The notes beneath the pieces are model-generated. The model did no database searches and was not told where the DNA came from. It worked only from the letters and a program-made list of their open reading frames with translations. A stretch of DNA of 64,000 nucleotides, taken from assembly GCA_002428735.1 (NCBI GenBank), contig DIXO01000059.1, positions 85,543 to 149,542 on the forward strand, written 5' to 3'. Origin of the DNA: Syntrophaceae bacterium UBA6078. Its GTDB lineage: Bacteria > Desulfobacterota > Syntrophia > Syntrophales > UBA2210. Below, piece after piece: positions 16,547-25,147 of this stretch (within the stretch, counting starts at the first letter, position 1; every line of letters begins with the position of its first letter). The position numbers and the translations under genes were made by a program.

Positions 16547-17617
16547 GTGATAATAGCCACCTCTCCATGGGCCATGATGGCGCGAGTCTACCTGGCTGTC
16601 CTCCCGGAAACTCATCGCTGTCTTGAGGAATGGAAGGATCTCGCCGGACGGATACCTGATCAGGAGCTTCGGCGACAGGCGCTGGTCAGCATACAAACCA
16701 AGACATTTCATTGTGAAGGCGGATCGATTTGCGGAATGCTGGCGGAGAAAAAATGCCCGGAGGCGATCCGTTTTATTGTCGCATACCAGACGATCAGCGA
16801 CTATCTCGATAACCTGTGCGACCGCAGCACTTCCTCCGACCCTGCCGATTTCCGCGCTTTGCATGAGGCAATGCGCCATGCCCTGACCCCCGGGGCTTCA
16901 AGCAGCAATTATTACCGGTGTCGCGCCGAACAGGACGATGGGGGATATCTGAAGTCGCTGGTAGCGACCTGTCAGGAGGTTGTGGGAGCTCTCCCCGGAT
17001 ACGACGCGATTGCTCCGGCTCTCCATGAACTGGCGGCTCTTTATTGTGACCTGCAGGTACATAAACATGTTCTGGAAGAGGAGCGTGTTCCGCGTCTGCA
17101 GGAATGGTTTGAGCTACACCGAGCCGGACACCCTGAGATGAGCTGGTTTGAATTTGCGGCATGCTGCGGCTCGACACTCGGCATCTTCTGCCTGGTTGCC
17201 TCCGCCTTTGACACGGGCTGCTCGGACGAACTGGCCGAGCGCATCAAGGAGGCCTATTTCCCCTGGGTGCAGGGGTTGCACATTCTTCTGGATTACTTTA
17301 TCGATCAGGAAGAGGATCGCAAAGGCGGAGATCTGAATTTTTGTTTCTACTACAAAAGCAACGATCAGACGGTCGAACGCCTGAAGCACTTCTTTGAGCA
17401 GGCCGACAGGAGTGTCGCGGCGCTCCCTCACTCCCAATTTCACCGGATGATCAATAGGGGTTTGTTAGCCATTTATCTATCGGACCGGAAAGTAAAACAA
17501 CAGGAAGCGGTCCATGCAATGGCCCAAAAAATTCTCCATCGCAGCGGATGGATGACGCGCTTTTTGTATATGAATGGGTGGCTCTATCGTCGGATCAGGC
17601 ACATGATGAATCAATGA
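16547..17617 (+). CDS. DUF2600 protein, class IB terpene synthase-like (tetraprenyl-beta-curcumene synthase family)
   Basis: A 356-residue all-helical protein. D85-YLDNLCD-R93 is the aspartate-rich motif of the DUF2600/YtpB group, and a second acidic motif, LLDYFIDQEEDR, lies about 160 residues later. These bind Mg2+-diphosphate in class IB terpene synthases, whose Bacillus member cyclises a C35 prenyl diphosphate. The substrate in this organism is unknown; no prenyl synthase or squalene cyclase lies beside it. The GTG start at 16547 follows AAGGAG and a TTGACA/TATACC promoter. The gene is followed by moaC in the same direction after 107 bp. Confidence 0.85.
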   Translation: MIIATSPWAMMARVYLAVLPETHRCLEEWKDLAGRIPDQELRRQALVSIQTKTFHCEGGSICGMLAEKKCPEAIRFIVAYQTISDYLDNLCDRSTSSDPADFRALHEAMRHALTPGASSSNYYRCRAEQDDGGYLKSLVATCQEVVGALPGYDAIAPALHELAALYCDLQVHKHVLEEERVPRLQEWFELHRAGHPEMSWFEFAACCGSTLGIFCLVASAFDTGCSDELAERIKEAYFPWVQGLHILLDYFIDQEEDRKGGDLNFCFYYKSNDQTVERLKHFFEQADRSVAALPHSQFHRMINRGLLAIYLSDRKVKQQEAVHAMAQKILHRSGWMTRFLYMNGWLYRRIRHMMNQ

Positions 17618-17669
17618 CTACAGCCCATGCACGATGGACGGCTGTCTGCCGCCAGCCCGGCGAACGCTC

Positions 17670-17698
17670 TTGACTGAAGGGGGGGGGGGTGCTAGCTT
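17670..17698 (+). promoter_or_regulatory. Possible promoter with a G11 tract in the spacer
   Basis: TTGACT (17670-17675) and TAGCTT (17693-17698) lie 17 bp apart, upstream of moaC. Eleven consecutive G bases (17679-17689) fill the spacer. The -10 matches poorly, so the promoter is only a candidate, but slippage in the tract would change spacer length and so promoter strength. Confidence 0.4.
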
Positions 17699-17724
17699 CC
17701 TCCCCAATGGACTGAAGAGAGACA

Positions 17725-18201
17725 ATGGAACTGACGCACCTGGACGATAAAAACAGGCCTCGCATGGTGGATGTGACAGGCAAGGAACCCAGCCTGAGGG
17801 AGGCTGTTGCGGTCGGCAGGGTGTTAATGAAACCCGATACGGTGAAGGCGATTGAATCAGGGGGCGTTACAAAGGGTAATGTCTATGCAACTGCACAGAT
17901 CGCGGGGATTATGGCTGCCAAAAAGACAAGCAGCATTATCCCCATGTGCCATCCCCTTGGATTAACCGGGATCGATATTGATTTTGTGAGCGATCCCGAC
18001 AAGGGAGAAATCACCATTACCGGACGCGTCAAGACCCGGGACAGGACAGGGGTGGAGATGGAGGCCATGACGGCGGTGAGCGTGGCGGCCCTCACCATAT
18101 ACGACATGTGTAAGTCCGCAGACAGAGAGATCGTGCTGTCAGACATTCGACTGCTGGAAAAGCGCGGCGGAAAGAGCGGCACCTTTGTGAGGACAGAATA
18201 A
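17725..18201 (+). CDS. moaC: Cyclic pyranopterin monophosphate synthase MoaC
   Basis: A 158-residue protein of standard MoaC length. The family signatures are visible: MVDVTGKEPSLREAVA near the N-terminus, the PMCHPL segment about residue 75, and the block VEMEAMTAVSVAALTIYDMCK. MoaC converts the MoaA product to cyclic pyranopterin monophosphate in molybdenum/tungsten cofactor synthesis in the cytoplasm. No other moa gene is adjacent. The gene lies downstream of an unusual G11 tract and is followed three bases later by a small membrane protein gene. Confidence 0.95.
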   Translation: MELTHLDDKNRPRMVDVTGKEPSLREAVAVGRVLMKPDTVKAIESGGVTKGNVYATAQIAGIMAAKKTSSIIPMCHPLGLTGIDIDFVSDPDKGEITITGRVKTRDRTGVEMEAMTAVSVAALTIYDMCKSADREIVLSDIRLLEKRGGKSGTFVRTE

Positions 18202-18204
18202 TCC

Positions 18205-18720
18205 ATGAAAGCGACCACGTATACGACGCGACGGACATTCCTCCTCCCCTTTGCGCTGGTGTCTCTGCTCCTTATAGTCTTATTGATCATCTCCTCTGTT
18301 GACAGGGTATTTCCTCCGGAGATTATCGTTCTTGCCATCGTATGTGTTCCTGTCTTCTATATTCTTCTTGAATCCATCTGGCGCAGGACCACCATAGAAC
18401 CGGACGGTGTCAGGATACGGAAGCTATTCAGGGAGCGGTATCTTCTCTGGGAAGAGATTACCAATATTGACGTTCTGGCCGTGCGCAAAAAGGTGTATCT
18501 GCTGCTCACTACCACAAAGGGATTTCATACCTTGGCCAACTCCCACGGCCATTTTACTTCCCTTGTCCGGGACATTGTCAGAAATGTCGATCCCGGTAAG
18601 ATTGAAGCGCGCGTCTTGGATGTTATCGAGCATCCGGTTGTGAGAATATCAGACGTGGTATCCACGTGGATTGCCGCCGTTATCCTCCTGGGGGCAATAA
18701 CCCTGAAGATTCTATATTAA
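18205..18720 (+). CDS. Small membrane protein with PH-like domain
   Basis: A 171-residue protein. Two transmembrane helices near the N-terminus (about residues 12-30 and 38-57) precede a beta-rich segment (TTIEPDGVRIRKLFRERYLLWEEITNIDV) typical of bacterial PH (bPH/DUF304-like) domains. A third hydrophobic helix closes the C-terminus. The function is unknown. It starts three bases after the moaC stop, so the two are probably co-transcribed, although a link to molybdopterin is not expected. Confidence 0.75.
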   Translation: MKATTYTTRRTFLLPFALVSLLLIVLLIISSVDRVFPPEIIVLAIVCVPVFYILLESIWRRTTIEPDGVRIRKLFRERYLLWEEITNIDVLAVRKKVYLLLTTTKGFHTLANSHGHFTSLVRDIVRNVDPGKIEARVLDVIEHPVVRISDVVSTWIAAVILLGAITLKILY

Positions 18721-18763
18721 AAATTATTTCTGGCATGTGTATTCTACCCGCAAGGAGCACTCT

Positions 18764-19051
18764 ATGGGAAAGTATGAACGAAACGGGGCCATATCCAATG
18801 ACGGAATGAATGATTTTTCCTTTCCCCTCATAGAAGAAGTCTTCGAGAAGAGACTCGACGAGGTTGTGACAATCCTTGGCAGTGGAAGAAATGGCGGGGA
18901 GGGAGTATATGATGAAGTTCTGTCAATGGTAGAGAAGGCTCTGATTAAGATTGCCATGAAGCGTTCCAACAATGTCAAAACCGCTGCCGCCGATTTTCTC
19001 GGGATAAACCGGAACACTCTGCACGGGAAGATAAAAAAACTGAATCTCTGA
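18764..19051 (+). CDS. Fis-type helix-turn-helix DNA-binding protein
   Basis: A 95-residue protein. The last 45 residues (VEKALIKIAMKRSNNVKTAAADFLGINRNTLHGKIKKL) are a Fis/NtrC-C-terminal helix-turn-helix. The N-terminal half is acidic with no AAA domain, so it is a stand-alone Fis-like regulator or nucleoid protein. The ATG at 18764 has AAGGAG seven bases upstream; an in-frame ATG at 18737 lacks one. Its targets are unknown. Confidence 0.85.
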   Translation: MGKYERNGAISNDGMNDFSFPLIEEVFEKRLDEVVTILGSGRNGGEGVYDEVLSMVEKALIKIAMKRSNNVKTAAADFLGINRNTLHGKIKKLNL

Positions 19052-19148
19052 TTACCGTCCGGGGGCACATCCGATGGTGTTCCTCAGATCTAATGCCTGC
19101 CCAGCGATTCATAAACATCCCGGCCGCTTTCCAGAAGACCAGTATCCC

Positions 19149-19946
19149 TCAACCCCTGTCAACCGGGTTCACACCGCTCAGGATACGGATCATCTGATCA
19201 TGTATCGTGCCATTCGAGGCGACTATGCTGGGGGCGTCGAGGCGGTAGCTGCCTCCGCGGATGTCGGTCACCATCCCCCCTGCCTCGCTGACAAGAATCC
19301 ATCCCGCCGCCGTATCCCAGGGATGCAGTTTCAGCTCCCAGAAACCATCGAAACGTCCCGCGGCCGTATAGGCCAGATCAAGTGCGGCTGATCCGGCGCG
19401 GCGGATTCCCCGTGCCCTCAGGGCCATCTCAGAAAAATAATTGATATTGTTCTCGGGACTTGTTCGTATGTCATAGGGAAAACCGGTTGCCAGGAGACTC
19501 TCTGCAATTTTCGTTGTCCCGGAAACGGTTATGCGAGAACCGTTGCAAAAGGCTCCTTCACCCCTGCCCGCCGCAAACAGTTCGTCCGATACGGGGTTAT
19601 AGACGACACCCGTTACAATCTGGCCATCTTTCTCAAAGGCAATGGAGACGCAGAACAGGGGAAAGCCGTGCGCGTAATTCGTTGTACCGTCGAGCGGATC
19701 AATGACCCATCGACAGCGTGAACCTTTTTCTGTTGCCACCGTCTCCTCGGAAAGGATATCATGGTCGGGAAATCGTCTGCTTATTTCTGTTATGAGCAGG
19801 TCTTCTGACATCCTGTCCGCTTCTGTGACGAGATCGATGTCTCCCTTGTAGTCAATCCTGTGATTCTGCGAGAAACGATCGATCAGCACTGCCCCCGCGT
19901 TCCGGGCCATGAGCGCAGCAAAATCTCCGTACTCCGGCATGCCCAT
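19149..19946 (-). CDS. Inositol monophosphatase family protein (SuhB-like)
   Basis: A 265-residue Mg2+-dependent phosphatase. Metal-binding motifs are present: DLVTEADRMSE, E68 in LSEET, WVIDPLDGTTN (about 80-90) and the C-terminal WDTAAGWILVSEAGG. Members hydrolyse inositol 1-phosphate or related sugar phosphates, and SuhB also binds RNA polymerase/NusA. The choice between these cannot be made here. GAGGTGA lies two bases before the ATG at 19946 and eight before an in-frame ATG at 19940, so the latter may be the real start. Confidence 0.93.
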   Translation of the reverse strand: MGMPEYGDFAALMARNAGAVLIDRFSQNHRIDYKGDIDLVTEADRMSEDLLITEISRRFPDHDILSEETVATEKGSRCRWVIDPLDGTTNYAHGFPLFCVSIAFEKDGQIVTGVVYNPVSDELFAAGRGEGAFCNGSRITVSGTTKIAESLLATGFPYDIRTSPENNINYFSEMALRARGIRRAGSAALDLAYTAAGRFDGFWELKLHPWDTAAGWILVSEAGGMVTDIRGGSYRLDAPSIVASNGTIHDQMIRILSGVNPVDRG

Positions 19947-20079
19947 TCACCTCGTTTCGTATAGTCGGGAAAAGGTCTTACCACGGGACGACAAAAATGT
20001 TGAGACAATTTCTATTGCGTCCCCTGTGAATTAATGATAAATAATCCAACCTTTAGCATGTTTCGGGTTTAAGGGATAG

Positions 20080-21129
20080 ATGGGGATGGATGAAAAGAAG
20101 GGCAACGATAAAGCGCCGGACATGAACGAGGGTGCAACGAGAACGGGAAACACGGACGTCATTGTGGAAGAATCCCTGCTCGACCTGCGGGCAATACGAG
20201 AATCCCGCGGACAAACCTTACAGGATCTGTCCGCTGCCACCAAAGTAAACCCTCAAAATCTCAAGGCTATCGAAGAGCAGCGGTTCGACTTGCTCCCCGA
20301 GCCGATCTATGCCCGGGCGTTCATCGACATGTATGCGAAGGCGCTTGATCTCGACCCTAAAAAGATACTTGTGCGCTATGATCAATATCTCGACACCCTG
20401 GAACCGGGGGAAGACAACTATAAGGTTATTAAAAGGATCACCGGGACGAAACGGCGCATGGCGGTCTGGATATGGGTTGTCCTCATCGTGGGGCTGATCG
20501 CTCTGGCAGGCGCTTACTATCTGTATCAGTGGAACATGGATGGCCGTGGCGACGCGGGAACGATGTCCCCTGCGGGGCAGATACAACCTGCCGGGGAGCG
20601 TCAAAGCGGGTCAGGGGAGATATCCGCCGGGGGAAAAGGTGCGATTAAAACCAACAGAGAGGTCACCCCTCCGGTTGCTGAAAGCGCGCAGTCGGTAGAC
20701 CATTCAGCATCAGATCCCACCCCAAAGGCTCATCAAGCGATTACAGAAGAGACCCCGCCCGCCCGTGAAGTTCAACAGCCCGTGGTTACAGCTGAAAAAC
20801 CTGCGGTGAGCAGTCAGCAACCGACACTCGGAGAGACACAGACGGAAGAAACTGCCGCCCCTGAGAAGTCTGTTTTAACCGAAGAAAGGCCATATATCCT
20901 TGTGATAGAAGCATCGGAACTGACCTGGATGCAGATTTCGAAAAATGGGGAGCCGTCTTTCGAGGTGATGCTGAAACCGGGAGAGCGAATTACGGAGAAA
21001 GCATCGGAGCGTTTCGATCTTCTCATCGGTAATGCGGGTGGCGTTGATATCCGGTTTCAGGGAATGTCCCTCGGTCCTCTGGGGGAACATGGCCAAGTCA
21101 TACGCCTGACTCTGCCTCCAAACAGGTGA
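20080..21129 (+). CDS. RodZ-like helix-turn-helix membrane protein (DUF4115)
   Basis: A 349-residue bitopic protein. An N-terminal HTH_25 domain (LRAIRESRGQTLQDLSAATKV) is followed by a basic segment, one transmembrane helix (about 127-148), a long proline/alanine-rich periplasmic linker and a C-terminal DUF4115 beta domain (SELTWMQISKNG…). This is the RodZ order; RodZ anchors MreB for rod shape. No mreB is nearby. ATG at 20080 or at 20086; the weak GGGATAG region suits either. It is followed by tatA. Confidence 0.88.
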   Translation: MGMDEKKGNDKAPDMNEGATRTGNTDVIVEESLLDLRAIRESRGQTLQDLSAATKVNPQNLKAIEEQRFDLLPEPIYARAFIDMYAKALDLDPKKILVRYDQYLDTLEPGEDNYKVIKRITGTKRRMAVWIWVVLIVGLIALAGAYYLYQWNMDGRGDAGTMSPAGQIQPAGERQSGSGEISAGGKGAIKTNREVTPPVAESAQSVDHSASDPTPKAHQAITEETPPAREVQQPVVTAEKPAVSSQQPTLGETQTEETAAPEKSVLTEERPYILVIEASELTWMQISKNGEPSFEVMLKPGERITEKASERFDLLIGNAGGVDIRFQGMSLGPLGEHGQVIRLTLPPNR

Positions 21130-21186
21130 AACGGAAACTACCTTACTGTAACATGGTTATAAGAAGATCTGAGAGGTGAATTGCAT

Positions 21187-21378
21187 ATGTTCGGAATAGG
21201 TATGCCCGAGTTGGTGATTATACTGGTCATTATCCTGATCATCTTTGGCGCCGGTAAGCTCCCTGAAATAGGAGGGGCTATCGGTAAGGGTATCAGGAAC
21301 TTCAAAAAATCATTCAAGGAAAACGATGAGGTGGATGCCGCCGAAGACCCCAAGAAGATCAAGGAAGAAGAAAAATAA
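21187..21378 (+). CDS. tatA: Twin-arginine translocase subunit TatA/TatE
   Basis: A 63-residue protein with the TatA plan: a short N-terminus (MFGIGMPEL), one transmembrane helix, the FGAGKLPEIGGAIG hinge, an amphipathic helix and a charged tail rich in K, E and D. TatA oligomers form the passage for folded proteins with twin-arginine signals. ATG at 21187 follows GAGAGGTG; a TTG at 21181 is too close to it. No tatB or tatC is adjacent. Confidence 0.93.
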   Translation: MFGIGMPELVIILVIILIIFGAGKLPEIGGAIGKGIRNFKKSFKENDEVDAAEDPKKIKEEEK

Positions 21379-21380
21379 AA

Positions 21381-21404
21381 CGCTCCGCAGTCGATTGCGG
21401 AGCG
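21381..21404 (-). terminator. Intrinsic terminator of ssb
   Basis: A perfect 9-bp stem CGCTCCGCA/TGCGGAGCG with a 6-base loop. Read on the minus strand it is followed by TTTTATTTTT, giving a good terminator for ssb. The T-run overlaps the last codons of tatA on the other strand, so the two converging genes share the structure. Confidence 0.85.
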
Positions 21405-21437
21405 GAGCATCGATCGGTTGTGAATAAGACAAAGCCA

Positions 21438-21857
21438 TCAAAAAGGAACATCGTCTTCGGGCATGTCCGAACCGGCTGATGGCGGCATCCCGCCCCCGAA
21501 TCCCCCTCCCTGATAGGAACCCGCCCCCTGCTCTTTCCGCTCCAGCATCTGCATGTTGGAGGCGACTATCTCCGTGGTGTATCTCTTGTTTCCGTCCTTG
21601 TCATCCCACGCCCTTGTCTGAATCCGGCCCTCGATATAAACCAGCCGTCCCTTGGCGAGGTAGTTTCCGCAAATCTCGGCGAGCTTTCGGAACGTGACGA
21701 TCTTGTGCCACTCTGTTTTCTGAACTCTCTCTCCGTTCTTGTCCTTCCATTGCTCATCGGTGGCAAGATTGAAATTGGTTACCATGGTACCATCCTGGGT
21801 ATAGCGCACCTCAGGGTCCCCCCCCAGCCTCCCGATCAATATAACCTTGTTAACCAT
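21438..21857 (-). CDS. ssb: Single-stranded DNA-binding protein
   Basis: A 139-residue SSB. The N-terminal OB fold is clear (NKVILIGRLGGDPEVRYT, WHKIVTFRKLAEICGNYL, IEGRIQTRAW) and is followed by a glycine-rich linker and the acidic tip MPEDDVPF that recruits partner proteins. It coats single-stranded DNA during replication and repair. ATG at 21857 has AAGGAG; the frame extends to 21941 without homology. Terminator at 21404-21381. Confidence 0.96.
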   Translation of the reverse strand: MVNKVILIGRLGGDPEVRYTQDGTMVTNFNLATDEQWKDKNGERVQKTEWHKIVTFRKLAEICGNYLAKGRLVYIEGRIQTRAWDDKDGNKRYTTEIVASNMQMLERKEQGAGSYQGGGFGGGMPPSAGSDMPEDDVPF

Positions 21858-21967
21858 CCATGTCTCCTTATGAAAATCTCTTGTATCCTCACATAGTACA
21901 GAATGTACAGCACTGTCAAACGAATTATATGCCGGAGTCACGGCAGTCTCAACGGCACGTATTTACA

Positions 21968-21996
21968 TTGACTTCGCAGGTTTTATTCTGTATGAA
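21968..21996 (+). promoter_or_regulatory. Sigma-70-type promoter for uppP-ftsK-rimO
   Basis: TTGACT (21968-21973), a 17-bp spacer and TATGAA (21991-21996) lie upstream of the uppP start at 22083 and back-to-back with ssb. Confidence 0.55.
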
Positions 21997-22082
21997 ATTC
22001 GAGCACATCCGCCATGTGTGCCGAATGCCGTACCAGTTGCAGCGGCTCAGGGTTATCATCTTCAAAAGAGGAGGGGCACCGA

Positions 22083-22898
22083 TTGAATCTATGGGGAGGG
22101 ATCCTGCTGGGGATCGTACAGGGACTGACGGAATTTCTGCCGGTCAGCAGCTCAGGCCATCTGGTAATCATACAGAGTGCGATACCCGGATTCCGGCAAC
22201 CGGGCGTCCTCTTCGATGCTGCGTTGCATTTCGGAACGCTCCTGGCAGTCACCTGTTTCCTCAGGAGGGAAATCCGGGAGATTCTCAGAGCATTGATTCC
22301 AACCGTCCGGACCCGGCGGGAGTGTAACCGCACAGGGGTCAGCCCTGGTCGAACAATGGCTCTCTATATCCTCATCGCCACGGTATGCACCGGGGTTATC
22401 GGTCTTGTGTTTGAAGAGAGGATTCATACTCTCTTTACCTCCCCCCGGACGACGGCCGCCATGCTCCTCATCACCGGCATCCTGCTCTTCCTCTCTGACC
22501 GCTTCCCCGGGGGGCGGAAGGAACAGGACATGAACATTACCGACAGCATAGTTATCGGGATCGTGCAGGGGATGGCTCTCATTCCGGGGATATCACGGTC
22601 CGGGTCCACGATCGCTTTTGGAATCTTCAGGGGTCTCGACGGGGCTGCCGCCGCCCGTTTTTCATTTCTCCTGTCCATACCCGCTGTCCTGGGCGCTCTG
22701 ATTCTCGAATCCCGATACATAGAAGCGGTTCCCCCGGCCGATGTGCCCATATATTTCGCCGGAATGATTGCGGCGGCCGTGACGGGTTTCCTGACGCTGG
22801 GGCTTCTGCTCTTCATCATCAGGAAACGAAGGCTGCGCATCTTTGCTTACTACTGCTGGATTCTGGGAATTTCCACGTTGATTATTCGCACAATTTGA
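22083..22898 (+). CDS. uppP: Undecaprenyl-diphosphatase UppP (BacA)
   Basis: A 271-residue polytopic membrane protein. The two conserved BacA blocks are seen: GLTEFLPVSSSGHLV near residue 15 and the repeat-like GMALIPGISRSGSTIAFG about residue 165, which form the inverted-repeat active site. It recycles undecaprenyl diphosphate to the monophosphate carrier for peptidoglycan and O-antigen synthesis. The TTG at 22083 is chosen because GAGGAGGGG lies six bases upstream and homology starts there. It is followed closely by ftsK. Confidence 0.94.
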   Translation: MNLWGGILLGIVQGLTEFLPVSSSGHLVIIQSAIPGFRQPGVLFDAALHFGTLLAVTCFLRREIREILRALIPTVRTRRECNRTGVSPGRTMALYILIATVCTGVIGLVFEERIHTLFTSPRTTAAMLLITGILLFLSDRFPGGRKEQDMNITDSIVIGIVQGMALIPGISRSGSTIAFGIFRGLDGAAAARFSFLLSIPAVLGALILESRYIEAVPPADVPIYFAGMIAAAVTGFLTLGLLLFIIRKRRLRIFAYYCWILGISTLIIRTI

Positions 22899-22923
22899 TC
22901 TAGTCTGATTGCGCAACGGGGGT

Positions 22924-25146
22924 ATGGATGTGATCAAAAAAGGTGTTGGTAGAGAAGGAACGCGATTAAAGGAGATAGGGGGGGTCATTTCCATCGCCCT
23001 TGCCGTCTTCATCTTTCTGTGTCTCTTTTCCTACGATCCCCACGATCCATCGCTGACCCACTACGTAGCCGGAAAAGTACGGATAGCCAATTACGGCGGT
23101 CTTGTAGGTTCCTATCTCTCTGACGCCCTTCTGGGGCTCTTCGGGATAACCGCGTATCTTTTTCCCGCAGTGCTTGTTCTTTTCTCCTTCCGACTCTTTC
23201 TTGGCGGACAGTTCGGTGTGCCCATCTCCTCCATCGCTGGTTTCGTGGGGCTCTTATTTTCCACCGCTTCGCTCCTCGCGGCACGGCAGGATGCCCTCTC
23301 TCGTTTCGGTATCGATGGTCTCAACCTCGGAGGATTGTTCGGAAAAGTTTCACTGGAGATCCTCTATTCCGGCTTGAATCAGATAGGAACCGACATCGTT
23401 CTGGTTGTCATTCTGATCATCTCGGTGATGGTGACGCTCAATGTCTCGCTCGTGGCAATGTTCAGAAAAATCGAGATCCTGCTGTCTGCAACATTCCTGC
23501 GGTTCCGTACCCTTATGGTGGTGGGCATGGGACGATTACGGAGAAAAAAAACCGTTACGAGGCAGACACCCCGGAGCGCGAAACAGGTGCCGGTCATCTC
23601 CGATGAGGGAGGAGAGAAGGAGGAACTTCGGAAGGACGAGCAGATATCTTTTGGATTTCTGCAGCCCGAGGGCGCGTTTCATCTCCCCTCCGTCGACCTT
23701 CTTGACAAGGTGGAAGTCAGAAACACGCGCATGAAGCGGGAAAGTCTCATTATGAATTCCCGCATCCTTGAGAAAAAGCTGGCCGATTTCGGGGTAGAAG
23801 GGAACGTCTCGGAGGTAAAGCCGGGTCCCGTGGTGACCATGTATGAACTCGAACCGGCGGCCGGGGTTAAGATCAATAAGATAACGAACCTCTCAGATGA
23901 TCTGGCTCTGGCGCTGAAGGCCCAGAGCATTAGGATCGTGGCGCCGATCCCCGGAAAGGCGGCCATCGGCATTGAAATTCCGAACCAGGAGAGGGAATCC
24001 GTATATCTGCGAGACGTTCTCGACAGCGAGGAGTTTCTGGAATCGAAATACCGGTTGCCTATCGCGCTGGGGAAAAATATTACGGGGAAAACGGTGATTG
24101 CGGATCTTGCCGCTATGCCCCATCTCCTGATTGCGGGGACAACCGGCTCGGGGAAAAGTGTCTCCCTCAACGCCATGGTATGCAGCATCCTGTTCAAGGC
24201 GACACCGGACGAGGTCAAGTTTATCATGATCGACCCGAAGAGGCTTGAACTGTCGGCCTATGAAGGGGTCCCCCATCTCCTCCACCCCGTGGTGGTCGAT
24301 CCCAAGCAGGCTTCACAGGTTCTCAAATGGACCGTCGATGAGATGGAACGGCGGTATACGGTTATAGCCGCAGCGGGGGTCAAAAGTATCGATCGATACA
24401 ACCGGCTGATAGACAAGGAGCAGGATACAGTTAAAAAGCAGGCATTGGGATCCCCGTCCTCTGACTCCGCAGAAGAGAGCGAACCGGTACCGGAGAAACT
24501 ACCCTACATCATCGTTATCATAGATGAACTGGCCGACCTGATGATGGTGGCACAGAGAAACGTGGAAGCATCTCTCGCCCGGCTGGCACAGATGGCGCGA
24601 GCCGCCGGGATACATCTTATCCTGGCAACACAGAGACCGTCCGTGGATGTTATTACGGGTGTCATAAAGGCCAATTTCCCCACGCGCATATCTTTTCAAG
24701 TATCGTCCCGGGTGGATTCGAGAACGATTCTCGACGAACTGGGCGCCGAGAAACTCCTTGGAGCGGGGGATATGCTGTTCGTCCCGCCTGGAACATCAAA
24801 GCTCGTGAGAATCCACGGCGCCTTTGTGTCTGACGGGGAAATCTCAAAAATCGTGAGCTTTGTGAAGGGTCAGCGGGCTCCCCGGTACAACGAATCGATA
24901 TCAACCTACACCCCGGATGCCGGTGACGATCGGGAAGCCGATGACGAGTTCGATGAGAAATACGATGAGGCGGTCGAGTTGGTTACCGACTTGGGGCAGG
25001 CCTCCATATCCCTGGTTCAGCGGTACCTGAAGATCGGATACAACCGGGCCGCCCGGATCGTGGAAAAAATGGAGGCGGAAGGGGTCGTGGGCCCGTCCGA
25101 CGGTTCCAAAGCGCGGAAGATACTGGTCGGAAAGTTCCCCCGGTAA
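22924..25146 (+). CDS. ftsK: DNA translocase FtsK
   Basis: A 740-residue FtsK/SpoIIIE translocase. Four N-terminal transmembrane helices (about residues 20-180) are followed by a short linker, an alpha/beta motor with Walker A AGTTGSGKSVSLN and Walker B IIVIIDELADLMM, and a C-terminal gamma winged helix (ASISLVQRYLKIGYNRAARIVEKME) that reads KOPS-like sites. It pumps chromosome DNA at the septum. The short linker resembles SpoIIIE. ATG at 22924 follows GGGGG; a TTG at 22909 is possible. rimO starts one base after its stop. Confidence 0.96.
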   Translation: MDVIKKGVGREGTRLKEIGGVISIALAVFIFLCLFSYDPHDPSLTHYVAGKVRIANYGGLVGSYLSDALLGLFGITAYLFPAVLVLFSFRLFLGGQFGVPISSIAGFVGLLFSTASLLAARQDALSRFGIDGLNLGGLFGKVSLEILYSGLNQIGTDIVLVVILIISVMVTLNVSLVAMFRKIEILLSATFLRFRTLMVVGMGRLRRKKTVTRQTPRSAKQVPVISDEGGEKEELRKDEQISFGFLQPEGAFHLPSVDLLDKVEVRNTRMKRESLIMNSRILEKKLADFGVEGNVSEVKPGPVVTMYELEPAAGVKINKITNLSDDLALALKAQSIRIVAPIPGKAAIGIEIPNQERESVYLRDVLDSEEFLESKYRLPIALGKNITGKTVIADLAAMPHLLIAGTTGSGKSVSLNAMVCSILFKATPDEVKFIMIDPKRLELSAYEGVPHLLHPVVVDPKQASQVLKWTVDEMERRYTVIAAAGVKSIDRYNRLIDKEQDTVKKQALGSPSSDSAEESEPVPEKLPYIIVIIDELADLMMVAQRNVEASLARLAQMARAAGIHLILATQRPSVDVITGVIKANFPTRISFQVSSRVDSRTILDELGAEKLLGAGDMLFVPPGTSKLVRIHGAFVSDGEISKIVSFVKGQRAPRYNESISTYTPDAGDDREADDEFDEKYDEAVELVTDLGQASISLVQRYLKIGYNRAARIVEKMEAEGVVGPSDGSKARKILVGKFPR

Positions 25147-25147
25147 C

